DNA from: Variovorax sp. ZS18.2.2
GTDB taxonomy: Bacteria > Pseudomonadota > Gammaproteobacteria > Burkholderiales > Burkholderiaceae_C
Length of the DNA stretch: 64,000 nt
Direction: 5' to 3'
Assembly: GCF_024701975.1 (NCBI RefSeq)
Contig: NZ_JANLNM010000015.1
Span: 1-64,000 of the forward strand
The notes below the pieces were generated by a model. That model was not told where the DNA came from. It saw only the letters and a program-made list of their open reading frames with translations, and ran no database searches. Each line of letters opens with the position of its first letter. Positions within the stretch are counted from its first letter, which is position 1. Made by a program: the position numbers and the translations under genes. Of this stretch, positions 45,143 to 54,122 are shown in pieces.

Positions 45143-45680
45143 CACGAAGATTTCGAGGGCTGACCAGGAACATCCGTCCCCCCGCGGCCGACGTATTCCC
45201 AAAGAACGCGCTGTCCGCCGGACCTTGTTTCGTCTCCTGATCGCCTCCCTGGGAACGGCTTGCGTTGTTGCCAGTCTCGGCGTCCATGCACAGACCTACT
45301 CCTCGGTCTACAACGGCGTCACCACCGTGGAAGTCTTCGCCAACTCGGCGATGCTGATCACGCCCACTCGCTCGGACAACTACCGCCTGCTCATCCACCG
45401 CATGGACACGATGGAGCAGGTCAAGATGGCAATCAATCAGCAGATCCCGCGCGGCGGCGAGGGGCCAGCGCGCGCCTGGTTCGCAGCCAACCAGGATCGC
45501 ATCAAGCGCCAGATTCGTCCGGCTGCGATCGCAGCGGCCAATGCGATCAGCAGGGCCAACCACTACAAGATCGACCGGCTGCCGGCGATCGTTGTGAACG
45601 GCCGAGCGGTGGTCTATGGGATGACCGACGTCGACGCTGCTCTGCAGCGATATCAGGCCACGCGGGCTTTGCGCAAATGA
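45129..45680 (+). CDS. TIGR03757-family transfer protein
   Basis: A 183-residue exported protein overlapping the previous gene by 14 bases. The signal peptide ends around GVHAQTYSS. VTTVEVFANSAMLITPTRSD, a helical middle, and RLPAIVVNGRAVVYGMTDVD fit TIGR03757/PFL_4709 (DUF1525). The thioredoxin-like layout without CxxC suggests a TrbC/TraW-like assembly role; that comparison is tentative. Confidence 0.85.
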   Translation: MLPPSTKISRADQEHPSPRGRRIPKERAVRRTLFRLLIASLGTACVVASLGVHAQTYSSVYNGVTTVEVFANSAMLITPTRSDNYRLLIHRMDTMEQVKMAINQQIPRGGEGPARAWFAANQDRIKRQIRPAAIAAANAISRANHYKIDRLPAIVVNGRAVVYGMTDVDAALQRYQATRALRK

Positions 45681-47122
45681 GCACTGCAATGCAATCCACT
45701 CTTTGCCCACGTCGCGGCCTTGGAATCTTCCACCAGGCTCTGGCCAGCGCGCTGATCGTGTTCTCCACGCAGGCCGTGCTCGTGCCGACTGCGCGAGCCC
45801 AGGAACAAGTCACCGGCAACACGGCAGCCATCATCGCGGCGACGGTGCAGGGCCTGCCCAGCTGCCTGGCCTACCAGGTCACAGGCGTGTGCTTCTTTCT
45901 CAAATGCTACGTCTTCTACTGCGAGACGGAGACCTCGATCCGCGTGGCACATTACATGCCCGATGTGGTCATCAGCACCTACAACGATCCTGCCCAGCAT
46001 CCCTGGGCTGACATCGGCAAGCCAGTGGCCATGGCCTTGACGCAGGCCGGCTCCTCCATGATGGGGTCGCTTCTGGACTCGTCGGCCAGCACCGCACGCG
46101 AGTCCAAGGAGGTCGTCACCTTCAAATCGGCCGATGCGATCGGCAACCCGGTCGGCGCGATCCTGGGCGGCACCAGCTCGAGCTTCGAATTCCCGGACTT
46201 CCAGGAGCTGATGAGTTTCCCGAGTTCGGAGCTGCCCAAGATCATGCAGCAATGGGCCACCGTGCCGGTGGACCTGGGCAACAACATTCTGGAAGGCGCA
46301 CGCAATCAGGCGATGAATCCCGGCCAGCTGCTCGGGAGCCTGGGCAGCATGCCGGGTGAGTTCGGTGGGATGCTCAGCAGCATGGGCAACCTGGGGCTGA
46401 GCAATCCGTTTGCTGGACTCACGCCGAGCGGGGGTACGGATACCGGTGCATCGGGTGGTTCTGCTGGCACCGGCAGCAGCGGCCAACCCACCACCGGCCA
46501 GTCGTCCAGCTACCAGCAGATGCTCGACTCGATCTACAAGGGGCTGGAACAGTCCGGTGCGAGCAGCCGGGAGAACAGCAACGGCAACGCCGGCACCAGC
46601 GCCTACATATGCCCAGGCGGCGCGGGGATGCTCTCCATCCACTACAACTCGGACATCGACGCCAACTTCTGGCGCGGCAAGATCCCGCTCGAGCTGCTCT
46701 ACCCGGGCAGCTGGATACCGGGCGTGGGCGAGGTCGGGAACAGCCTGATCAACACCTGGGGCGGCACTTACCCGCGCACCGGCGAACTGGTGCAGTCGCA
46801 CCCAGTCAAATCTTCCGCGGTCCTGACCGCGCGTGTGAGCAGCATCATTCGCCAGGCGGCGCAGCCGCACATCTACAAGAAGCTCTCGGCCAAGGGCGAG
46901 AGCAACTACGTCTACTTCAAGCGCGGCGTCGAGCCGCGCTGGCAAGCGGTACATCCCGTGCCATCTCCGGCCTGCATCACCTTCGGCCAGAACGACTCCA
47001 TCAGCCTGGGCTCCTACGGCGACTACAAGACCTCCGGCGCCGAGGGCTACATCTGGAACCTGTGGAACAAGTACGAGTGCTGCGAGCGCAAGACGCCTAT
47101 TTTCTTGTTCGCCGTTCCTTGA
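45677..47122 (+). CDS. TIGR03756-family (TraU-like) transfer protein
   Basis: About 481 residues from the ATG at 45677, overlapping the previous stop as ATGA. The signal peptide ends near PTARAQEQV. Cysteine-rich mature protein (SCLAYQVTGVCFFLKCYVFY; KYECCERKTPIF) with a Gly/Ser/Thr linker around residues 240-290. GKIPLELLYPGSWIPGVGEV and VYFKRGVEPRWQAVHPVPSP are conserved TraU-type segments. It is periplasmic, probably needed for channel assembly. Confidence 0.86.
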   Translation: MSTAMQSTLCPRRGLGIFHQALASALIVFSTQAVLVPTARAQEQVTGNTAAIIAATVQGLPSCLAYQVTGVCFFLKCYVFYCETETSIRVAHYMPDVVISTYNDPAQHPWADIGKPVAMALTQAGSSMMGSLLDSSASTARESKEVVTFKSADAIGNPVGAILGGTSSSFEFPDFQELMSFPSSELPKIMQQWATVPVDLGNNILEGARNQAMNPGQLLGSLGSMPGEFGGMLSSMGNLGLSNPFAGLTPSGGTDTGASGGSAGTGSSGQPTTGQSSSYQQMLDSIYKGLEQSGASSRENSNGNAGTSAYICPGGAGMLSIHYNSDIDANFWRGKIPLELLYPGSWIPGVGEVGNSLINTWGGTYPRTGELVQSHPVKSSAVLTARVSSIIRQAAQPHIYKKLSAKGESNYVYFKRGVEPRWQAVHPVPSPACITFGQNDSISLGSYGDYKTSGAEGYIWNLWNKYECCERKTPIFLFAVP

Positions 47123-47185
47123 ATCGCGTTCCATCACCCCCCGCTGCATCCGCCTTGCGATTCTTCTTCTGGAGATCCCTCACTC

Positions 47186-48574
47186 ATGAATACCCTCTCC
47201 CACCGGCTCTCTGGCGCCTTGCGGATTCGCCATGGTGTCTGTGTCGCTGCGGCGGCCACGGTCCTGGCACTGTGCATGGCGCCGGCAGCGATTGCGCAGC
47301 CGGTCTCCAACTCCACCTTGTACTACCGCCTGGGCGGCGGCTCGCCCAGCGCGGGGGCGAACAACCGCGGCCAGAATGCGATGCGCCTGGGCTTCAGCAC
47401 GCGGCTGAACTACTCGTGCGGCAAGTTCGACATCGGTCTGTCCTGGTCCAACGTGATGGACGGCTTCAAGAACCTGGGCACGACCGTCTCCAACGCGGTG
47501 AAGGCGGGGATCTCATCGCTTCCGCTTTACGTACTGCAGCGCGCGCAGCCGGGCCTGTATCAGCTCTTCCAGAACTTCTCGCAGAAGGCCGACATCCTGG
47601 TTGCCGCGTCGCTGAAGTCCTGCGAGGACATGGAAGCGATGATCAAGAGCGGCCAGGATCCGTATGAGGATTGGGTCAAGGTCGCCAAGGGCGAGGCCTG
47701 GAAGGCGGAGGCAAGCGCAAGTGGTGACGTGGTCGACGCCAAGAAGAAAATCAACCGCGACGAAAAAGCCCAAAACGAAGGCGTGGCCTGGGTATTCGGG
47801 CAGAAGGCCGGCGGGGTCTCAGGGCGGCCGATCCAGCCAATCCGCGATCTGTCGGTGGCCGGCTACAACGCGACGCTCAATCGCCCGACGTCCTCCTCGT
47901 CGAGCGCGAACTTCTCGGGCAGCTCGGAGAAGTCGACCCGCCTGGTGCGCGCCTTTGCTTCGCCCGATGAACTCGCGACCTGGGCGACCGAGGTGCTGGG
48001 TGATCGGTCAATCTTCCTGTGCTCGCAGAGCACCTGCCCGCAGCCGACCACGACCAGCACCGCCACGGGCCTGGGGCCGAAGTATGAGCGCGAGCTGGAC
48101 CGCGTGACGCCGGCGCTGCGGGAAATGGCGGATGCGCCTGGTGGCGATTACCGGCGCCTGTCCGACGTTTCGGCGCCAGGCATGTCGGTGAGCCCGCAGC
48201 TGGTGGATGCGCTGCGCAAGCTGCCGGCGGACAGCCGCTCGATCGCGGTCAACCGGCTATCTCAGGAGCTGAGCATGCAGCGCGTGATCGACAAGGCGTT
48301 GATCGCGCGAAATGTGCTCATCACAGGCCTGAGCCTGCCCGAGGTGACCAAGGCGGGCGAACAGACCAAGGAGGTGCAGGTGCAGATCGACCGCCTGACG
48401 CAGTACATCAACGACATGATGTTCGAGTTTCGTATCCGCAAGGAAATGACGGCGGACACGGCTCTGGCGATCATGGGCAACAGCTTCGCCAACGACAGCC
48501 GCGCCACGCGTGTGCCCGATGGCGCGCAGGGCGAGACCGCACCGCTGGTCGACGGCCGGGTCAAGACGCAGTGA
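47186..48574 (+). CDS. TIGR03755-family transfer protein
   Basis: A 462-residue exported protein. The signal peptide ends near AAIAQPVSN. It continues with YYRLGGGSPSAGANNRG, GFSTRLNYSCGKFDIGLSWS, and a helical C-terminal half (SIAVNRLSQELSMQRVIDKA, LTQYINDMMFEFRIRKEM). This is the TIGR03755/PFL_4711 family, with TraH-like position and size, and is periplasmic. It is followed by a GTG-started gene overlapping its stop. Confidence 0.86.
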   Translation: MNTLSHRLSGALRIRHGVCVAAAATVLALCMAPAAIAQPVSNSTLYYRLGGGSPSAGANNRGQNAMRLGFSTRLNYSCGKFDIGLSWSNVMDGFKNLGTTVSNAVKAGISSLPLYVLQRAQPGLYQLFQNFSQKADILVAASLKSCEDMEAMIKSGQDPYEDWVKVAKGEAWKAEASASGDVVDAKKKINRDEKAQNEGVAWVFGQKAGGVSGRPIQPIRDLSVAGYNATLNRPTSSSSSANFSGSSEKSTRLVRAFASPDELATWATEVLGDRSIFLCSQSTCPQPTTTSTATGLGPKYERELDRVTPALREMADAPGGDYRRLSDVSAPGMSVSPQLVDALRKLPADSRSIAVNRLSQELSMQRVIDKALIARNVLITGLSLPEVTKAGEQTKEVQVQIDRLTQYINDMMFEFRIRKEMTADTALAIMGNSFANDSRATRVPDGAQGETAPLVDGRVKTQ

Positions 48575-48996
48575 ACGAAGATCGCAACGGCCGCGGCAAA
48601 AGCGGCGGTGACGAAGGGGGTGAGCAACCACCGGACTTGCGCCGCCGCCACTGGCGACGTTGGATGGGCTGGCTTGCGATGGCGGCCCTCCTGCTGCTTG
48701 TCATGGGGGCGCTGCTTTCGCTGCTGCTAGAGATCCCGCTGGACGATGTGCTGGCGATCCAGACGGCGGTGCATACCTTCAAGTGGGTCGGCGTGGCGCT
48801 GCAAGGCGTGGTCATTGCAGTGATCGGCTGGAAGTGGCCGGCCATCGTGCGCTGGGGGCGCGCACGCGGCTGGGTTCGTGAACACGAAATCCGACAAGTG
48901 CTGGGTCTGCGTGCCAAGGTGGTCCTGTTCCTTGTGGTCTACCTCGTGATGGTGCCGATCGGACCGACCACGATCTGGCGGGCTTTGATGTCATGA
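48571..48996 (+). CDS. Small membrane protein of the transfer operon
   Basis: A 141-residue protein from a GTG at 48571, overlapping the previous stop. An acidic/glycine-rich N-terminus is followed by three or four hydrophobic segments (LAMAALLLLVMGALLSLLLE; FKWVGVALQGVVIAVIGWKW; KVVLFLVVYLVMVPIGPTTI). It is overlapped by the next gene, so it is part of the operon. Small membrane proteins occupy this slot in related elements; no specific role is known. Confidence 0.7.
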   Translation: MNEDRNGRGKSGGDEGGEQPPDLRRRHWRRWMGWLAMAALLLLVMGALLSLLLEIPLDDVLAIQTAVHTFKWVGVALQGVVIAVIGWKWPAIVRWGRARGWVREHEIRQVLGLRAKVVLFLVVYLVMVPIGPTTIWRALMS

Positions 48997-49577
48997 AGTT
49001 TCGCAGCGCCACATCCAACCGGCTGTCCGCTTCTCTCGTTGCCTTGGCGGTGATGTGCGCAGCTTCATCCGTCCATGCTGAAACTGCCCCGCTCGCCGTT
49101 GGCTCGAGCGCAGAAGTCGCCTTCTCGCCGAGGGAAGGCGCCCAGGCGCTGGTGGTGCGCCTGATCGACTCAGCCCGCTCCTCGATCCGCCTGGCCGCCT
49201 ACGCATTCACCTCGCCAGCGGTCACACGCGCTCTGATCGCTGCAAAGAAACGCGGCGTCGACGTGGCCGTGCTTGTGGACCACAAGAGCAACCTGGTGCA
49301 GGACGCGAGCGGCAAGGCCACGGCGGCCCTCAATGCCCTGAGCCTGGCCGGCGTGGCCACGGCAACCGTGGCCAGGTACCCGATTCACCACGACAAGTAC
49401 ATCGTGGTCGACGCGGCCCACGTGGAGACCGGCAGCTTCAATTTCTCGAACGCGGCCGAGTTCGGCAACAGCGAGAACGTGCTCGTGCTGTGGAACAGCC
49501 CTCAGGTCGCCCGCGCCTACCTTGCGCATTGGGCTTCGCGGTCCGCCGCATCGATGCCGTACCGGCCTGGGTTCTAA
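48993..49577 (+). CDS. Exported phospholipase D-family nuclease
   Basis: A 194-residue protein with a signal peptide (cut near SSVHA-ETA). SSIRLAAYAFTSPAVTRALI and the HKD motif IHHDKYIVVD (H133, K135, D140), then AHVETGSFNFSNAAEFGNSE, are those of the small Nuc/EndA nucleases, which dimerise to form one active site. It is periplasmic. Overlap with the neighbouring transfer gene shows it belongs to the operon. It may clip DNA emerging from or entering the periplasm; that is inference. Confidence 0.87.
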   Translation: MKFRSATSNRLSASLVALAVMCAASSVHAETAPLAVGSSAEVAFSPREGAQALVVRLIDSARSSIRLAAYAFTSPAVTRALIAAKKRGVDVAVLVDHKSNLVQDASGKATAALNALSLAGVATATVARYPIHHDKYIVVDAAHVETGSFNFSNAAEFGNSENVLVLWNSPQVARAYLAHWASRSAASMPYRPGF

Positions 49578-49594
49578 CGTCGAAGGACATCGCC

Positions 49595-51238
49595 ATGCAA
49601 TTGGACAGCTATCTCGAAATCTTCACGACGATGTACGGGTGGGCCTTCGCCAACATCCTGGGCGAGATCATCACCGGCACCGGGATCATCGTGCTGCCCT
49701 TTGCACTGATCGTCTTCAATGGCTTCAAGGACGCCAAGGAGAACGGTGTCGGCGCCAGCGGCGGGGTGATGGGCGTGATCGAGTCTGTTCAGACCAAGCT
49801 CATCATCGCGATGTTCGTGCTGTCGGTGTGTTTCGCGACGACGCCGGCGACCTCGCTCATGAGCATCAACCTGAGCTACACGCCGCCGGCCTCATCGAGC
49901 GATGGATCGCCGCAGACGGGCTCGCGGGACGGCGGCACGAATTCTGGCTTCGACCGCGCAATGGCGGATGCGACCAACGGCAGCATGAGCCCGACGGGCT
50001 CGCTCTACTACGTGCCGGCGTGGTGGTTCACGGCGATGGCGATTTCTTCGGGGATCAACAACGCGGCGCGCGACGGCCTGCGCAGTGCCGGGCGCGATAT
50101 CCGCATGGTGGAGGACATGGCGCGCACCGCGACGATCGAGGATCCGAGACTCCTCGCGGACATCCAGCGCTTCTACAGCGAGTGCTTCATCCCTGCGCGC
50201 AGCCGATACCTGCAGCTGGGCCCGGACGAACTCTCGGGCAGCGGCCGCGCCATCGTTGCTGACACGAACAAGGACTACGGGCCCACGGACGTGGACTGGA
50301 TGGGCAGTCAGCTCTTCAGGAAAGAGCCGGGCTTTTATGACACCATGCGCTCGTACAACCCGGTGGCCGGGTTTGCGATCGATGCATCGCGCGATAAGGA
50401 TTTCGAGCGCACAGCGCCGGCGGGATCTCCCGAGGCGAGTTTCACACTGCCGCAGTGGGGGCGACCCACCTGCAACCAGTGGTGGGAATCCTCGAATGGA
50501 TTGCGCAGCCGCATGGTGGACCATTCGGCGACATGGAGAAAACTCACCTCGGCCGCCGCGGACGCCTTTTCCTGGACCAGCGACGACCAGCGCCTGGATA
50601 CTTTCGCCAAGCTGGCTCAGACCAAGGCCAATCCGCACATGGTGGATACGGATCGGATCATGGGCAACGACTACGACACGCTCACGAAGATCGGGCGCAC
50701 ATTCACTGGAGCGGCCAGCACCGTGGGGCTGAGCATCAAGGCCGTCATGGCGTCGGTGGAGATGATGCCGCTGATGCAAGGCCTGCCGATGATGCAGGCC
50801 CTCATCCTCATGGGCCTGTACATGTTCCTGCCTCTGATCACGTTCCTGAGCGGCTTCGACCTGAAGATCATGTTCTACGGCGCCATCGGCATCTTCACGG
50901 TGAAGTTCTGGGCCGTGATGTGGATGATCGCCAACTGGGTGGATGCGCACCTGATCGCAGCGCTCTACCCCGGCATGCAGGGGAACATGTTCATCCAGGA
51001 GATCACACAGATGACGAACGGCGCAATCCCGCCGGGTTACAAGCGCATGTTGCTCAACACGTTGCTGATGGCGATGTTCGTCTTCCTGCCATTGCTGTGG
51101 TCGGGGATGATGGCCTGGATTGGGATCAGGGTTGGGCAATCACTGAATGAACTCGCGAGGCCCGCGAAAGAGGCATCATCTGAAGCAACGAAAGCAACCG
51201 GGCAAGCCGTTACCAAGGGCGTCGGGCGAAGAAAATAA
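49595..51238 (+). CDS. traG: TraG-family conjugal transfer protein (TraG N-terminal domain)
   Basis: About 547 residues from the ATG at 49595, with AAGGA upstream. Several membrane segments at the start (WAFANILGEIITGTGIIVLP; IIAMFVLSVCFATTPATSLM) and end (MQALILMGLYMFLPLITFLS; LLMAMFVFLPLLWSGMMAWI) flank a periplasmic central part (YYVPAWWFTAMAISSGINNA). This is the TraG N-terminal module used in mating-pair formation or stabilisation, here without the long C-terminal half of F TraG. It is the last gene of the main transfer operon. Confidence 0.88.
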   Translation: MQLDSYLEIFTTMYGWAFANILGEIITGTGIIVLPFALIVFNGFKDAKENGVGASGGVMGVIESVQTKLIIAMFVLSVCFATTPATSLMSINLSYTPPASSSDGSPQTGSRDGGTNSGFDRAMADATNGSMSPTGSLYYVPAWWFTAMAISSGINNAARDGLRSAGRDIRMVEDMARTATIEDPRLLADIQRFYSECFIPARSRYLQLGPDELSGSGRAIVADTNKDYGPTDVDWMGSQLFRKEPGFYDTMRSYNPVAGFAIDASRDKDFERTAPAGSPEASFTLPQWGRPTCNQWWESSNGLRSRMVDHSATWRKLTSAAADAFSWTSDDQRLDTFAKLAQTKANPHMVDTDRIMGNDYDTLTKIGRTFTGAASTVGLSIKAVMASVEMMPLMQGLPMMQALILMGLYMFLPLITFLSGFDLKIMFYGAIGIFTVKFWAVMWMIANWVDAHLIAALYPGMQGNMFIQEITQMTNGAIPPGYKRMLLNTLLMAMFVFLPLLWSGMMAWIGIRVGQSLNELARPAKEASSEATKATGQAVTKGVGRRK

Positions 51239-51255
51239 CTTACCTGCAAACTTGT

Positions 51256-51510
51256 TCAACTCTCGTCGAACATATCTCTGTAATAGGCCAACTCTCCCGC
51301 ATCAATTGCATTCTCATAATATGCGTCAAGTGCACCTGCGTACGAGCCGATTGGTCCACTTGCTGGTGGGGTATCGGTCGTATACAGCGGTGGATTCTTG
51401 ATTACCTCCCACAGCGCCTCTCCCGCAACCCCCGCGAGGATGCCGGTGACGCGCAGGCCGAGCCTGGAGCCGTGCTTGACCAGGCGAGCGAGGTAATGGA
51501 GATCGATCAT
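51256..51510 (-). CDS. Small hypothetical protein convergent with traG
   Basis: About 84 residues from the ATG at 51510, preceded by AAGGA at good spacing (MIDLHYLARLVKHGSRLGLR). It has a modest hydrophobic helix (VTGILAGVAGEALWEVI) and a Tyr/Asp-rich C-terminus. Its stop lies 17 bases from the traG stop. No function is recognised. Confidence 0.65.
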   Translation of the reverse strand: MIDLHYLARLVKHGSRLGLRVTGILAGVAGEALWEVIKNPPLYTTDTPPASGPIGSYAGALDAYYENAIDAGELAYYRDMFDES

Positions 51511-51720
51511 GGTGTGTTTCCTTCGGAGTTGATGGATGGAAGTAACCCCGGAGTGCTCCCCATGCGACCCAGTCACGCATCGTCGATGCGGCCGAGCCCT
51601 GCCGCCTGTGGCGCAAGTTGAAAATGACTGTGCCGCACGGCCGCGGTGTCGTCAAGAAATGATCCATACCTTGACTGTGGGCGGGTCGCCTCAATGCGAC
51701 AGTTGATGGAACTCGATAAC

Positions 51721-51734
51721 GTATTGCGCAATAC
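51721..51734. promoter_or_regulatory. Perfect 14-bp palindrome GTATTGCGCAATAC
   Basis: The palindrome lies 14 bases upstream of the first ATG of the SprT-like gene and within the 238-base divergent gap to the minus-strand gene at 51510. It is a strong candidate operator for a dimeric regulator, possibly one of the small winged-helix proteins of the element. Which one is unknown. Confidence 0.55.
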
Positions 51735-51748
51735 AAACATAGCCCAGC

Positions 51749-52612
51749 ATGATGCCTATGTCAAACGCAGACTCTCCCGTGGCCGCCGGCATCATCTCGG
51801 CGTCGGTGGTATCGCCTTCCTCGTTCCCCACCCAGCAGACCTACGGGGAATTGCAGCTGGCCTACGATTTCTTCAACGAATCGCTCTTTGACGGCAAGCT
51901 TCCCAGCTGTCTCATCACGCTGCAGCGCGAAAAGAGAACCTGCGGCTACTTTTCCGCCAAGCGCTTTGTCAACACGCGCGGCGAGATGACCGACGAGATC
52001 GCCATGAACCCGGCCTACTTCGCGGTGGTGCCGATCGTGGAGACGATGCAGACGCTGGTGCACGAGATGTGCCATCTGTGGCAACACCATTTCGGCACAC
52101 CCGGGCGAGGCCGCTATCACAACGAGCAGTGGGCGGCCAGGATGGAAGGCGTCGGGCTGATGCCCTCCTCCACCGGCCAGCCCGGCGGCAAGCGCACGGG
52201 CGACCACATGGCCGACTATGCGATCGAGGGAGGACGGTTCCTCAAGGCCTGCGCGGACCTGGTCACCCGGGCCTTCACCCTCAGCTGGTACGACCGGTAC
52301 CCGGCCGCCGAGCATGTGCGCTTCGGCCTGGCCAGCCATGCGACGACCCTCGCGGCGACGTTTGGCGGCGGCGCAACGCCCTTGGCGGCCAGCGCGGCGA
52401 TGGCCATCATGATGCAAGGTGGGGCCGCCGGCGTTGCCGGCATGGGTTCGGTCGGCGGCGTCATTGGTGCTGTGGGCGCCGGCGATACGGCCGCGGCCGC
52501 CAACAAGTCCAACCGCGCGAAATACGCTTGTGCGTGCGGCTTCCAGGTCTGGGGCAAGCCCGGCCTGAAGATTCTTTGCGCCGAATGCATGGCGCCGTTC
52601 GAACCGCAGTAA
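51749..52612 (+). CDS. SprT-like zinc metalloprotease domain protein
   Basis: A 287-residue protein with the zincin motif VHEMCHLWQHHFG (H105, E106, H109) after LQLAYDFFNESLFDGKLPSC and CGYFSAKRF, typical of SprT/Spartan-like proteins. A Gly/Ala-rich middle (residues 200-250) leads to a C-terminal zinc ribbon with C261, C263, C277 and C280. SprT-type proteases act on DNA-protein crosslinks in eukaryotes; in mobile elements the role is undefined. A link to removing covalently bound relaxase is only an idea. Alternative starts at 51752 and 51758 exist. Confidence 0.85.
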   Translation: MMPMSNADSPVAAGIISASVVSPSSFPTQQTYGELQLAYDFFNESLFDGKLPSCLITLQREKRTCGYFSAKRFVNTRGEMTDEIAMNPAYFAVVPIVETMQTLVHEMCHLWQHHFGTPGRGRYHNEQWAARMEGVGLMPSSTGQPGGKRTGDHMADYAIEGGRFLKACADLVTRAFTLSWYDRYPAAEHVRFGLASHATTLAATFGGGATPLAASAAMAIMMQGGAAGVAGMGSVGGVIGAVGAGDTAAAANKSNRAKYACACGFQVWGKPGLKILCAECMAPFEPQ

Positions 52613-52713
52613 TTCCCTGTCCTGACTGCCCAGTCATGACGGACGGAACCTACCTCTAGAATATTTTGCTTCCACGTGGATCGGGATCGGCACGGGAACT
52701 CAAGGGATAAGGG

Positions 52714-53160
52714 ATGAATACAAAAATGACTTCACGTACGCTGGACAGGGATCTTGTCAGGGTGCTCCGAGCCGTGGCGCACACCAACTTGTCGCCGCTC
52801 GGCGCGATCGCATCGACCACCGGGATGACCGTGCATGAGCCGCTACAGGTGCTGCGCAACAAGGGCTATGTCCGCGAACACGGCGGCGTACAGGGCGGGG
52901 GCATGCCAGTCCTGCTGTACTCGATCACCCCCAAGGGCAAGGAGGCGCTTCAGGCCCTCGAGATAGAGCCGTCCGATGGAATGCTCTCGGCCCGGGCACA
53001 AGGCCCGAGCGCACCGCCGACCAAGCACTATGACGGCGCTGAAATGCGGCCCAGCACAGTGCGAGCCGGCTCCATGGATGCCTTCAAGTATCCGAGTCGC
53101 GTGGGCAACAGCCTGCATCACGTGGATGGAACCGTCACGAAGGTCGATCCGGCACGTTGA
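52714..53160 (+). CDS. Winged-helix protein (PadR/MarR-like)
   Basis: A 148-residue protein. Residues 10-75 (RDLVRVLRAVAHTNLSPLGA, GMTVHEPLQVLRNKGYVREH, LLYSITPKGKEALQALEIEP) form a winged helix like those of PadR or MarR regulators; the rest is polar. The 100-base upstream gap contains the dyad TGACTGccCAGTCA (52623-52636), a possible operator. Its target is unknown. Confidence 0.7.
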   Translation: MNTKMTSRTLDRDLVRVLRAVAHTNLSPLGAIASTTGMTVHEPLQVLRNKGYVREHGGVQGGGMPVLLYSITPKGKEALQALEIEPSDGMLSARAQGPSAPPTKHYDGAEMRPSTVRAGSMDAFKYPSRVGNSLHHVDGTVTKVDPAR

Positions 53161-53209
53161 ACTAGATTTGAAACATGCCCCGGGTAGTCGGATCCCGGCG
53201 GCCGGGCCT

Positions 53210-53461
53210 TCAGCAAATCGGGCCGCGCGCCTTGATCCAGGCGAAGCAGTGGCTTCGCAGCTTGTCGATCAAGTCCAGGGTCTCGGACAGAGATGCCACG
53301 CGGCTAGGCTCTGCGTGCATGGCGTGGATCGTGTCGTCCCGCATGATCTCGACCATCGCGCCGGGGACTCCAGGTTCTCCCGGCGAAGGCTCGTGACCTG
53401 AATGGACGAAGTACCGCAATGTCCAGCCAGCGTGCTCTTCTGAATGGAAAGGCTTGTGCAT
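53210..53461 (-). CDS. Small hypothetical protein
   Basis: An 83-residue protein (MHKPFHSEEHAGWTLRYFVH) convergent with the preceding winged-helix gene. It is His-rich at the start, with a helix (LSETLDLIDKLRSHCFAWIK) at the end. No strong ribosome site is visible. The composition is protein-like; function unknown. The 236 bases upstream to the lipoprotein gene hold nothing recognised. Confidence 0.5.
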   Translation of the reverse strand: MHKPFHSEEHAGWTLRYFVHSGHEPSPGEPGVPGAMVEIMRDDTIHAMHAEPSRVASLSETLDLIDKLRSHCFAWIKARGPIC

Positions 53462-53697
53462 CGTTTGGGCCTATGAAGGCTCTCCATTTTCAAGCTGAGG
53501 ACTCAACCGGCGGGGACCTTTGCCCGTGGCTTTGACCGACGGCATCGCTTGCCCGGCGATGCTATCAAAAGTCCGGCCCGATGCGCCCATCCTTCCTCCC
53601 CTACCAGACAAGTCATCACTCCGCAAGCGAAAACCCGGCGCGAGTTTTCGACGGTTTTGGCGAGACGTCGCCGATCCGGCTGCATAAAGTGCGGTGA

Positions 53698-54102
53698 ATG
53701 AACTCACGCAACCTCGCACGCTCCCCCGTACGCAGTTTCGAGCGCCATTTCGTCGGACGACTTGCTCTGGCGCTTCCGGTGCTTGCCGTCCTCGGTCTGT
53801 CCGGCTGCGCCTCCACTGCGGTCACGCCCCAAGGCGCGAGCGTCGAGCTCGTCACGCAAAAGCCGCCCGGCTGCAGGCTTCTGGGCGAAGCCATCGGCAG
53901 TCAGGGCAACGCCTTCAGCGGCGATTTCACCAGCAACAACAACCTTCTGCAGGGCGCGCGCAACGACCTTCGCAACAAGGCCGCCGCTATGGGCGGCAAT
54001 GTCGCGCAGATCCAGAACGCGCTGAACGCCACCCACCCCTACAGTTCGGGCGCGATCAGCTCCAGTGTGGTGGCGAACGTTTACGCCTGCCCCAGGAAGT
54101 AA
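53698..54102 (+). CDS. DUF4156-type lipoprotein
   Basis: A 134-residue lipoprotein with lipobox LSGC and acylated Cys at C37. The motif GCRLLGEAIGSQGNAFSGDF and ARNDLRNKAAAMGGNVAQIQ fit the DUF4156 family of small outer-membrane lipoproteins. Two more cysteines lie at about residues 58 and 131. Such proteins are common; the function is unknown. Confidence 0.8.
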   Translation: MNSRNLARSPVRSFERHFVGRLALALPVLAVLGLSGCASTAVTPQGASVELVTQKPPGCRLLGEAIGSQGNAFSGDFTSNNNLLQGARNDLRNKAAAMGGNVAQIQNALNATHPYSSGAISSSVVANVYACPRK

Positions 54103-54122
54103 GCACAAGGGATGCAAGCATC

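Noticed and set aside
45653..47149. 498-residue minus-strand frame over TIGR03756
   Set aside because: Antisense shadow of a cysteine-rich TraU-like protein with a signal peptide.
49892..51139. 415-residue minus-strand frame over traG
   Set aside because: His/Arg-rich complement of the membrane protein gene.
53471..53719. 82-residue minus-strand frame before the lipoprotein gene
   Set aside because: Low-complexity Arg/Gly-rich frame that overlaps the lipoprotein start.
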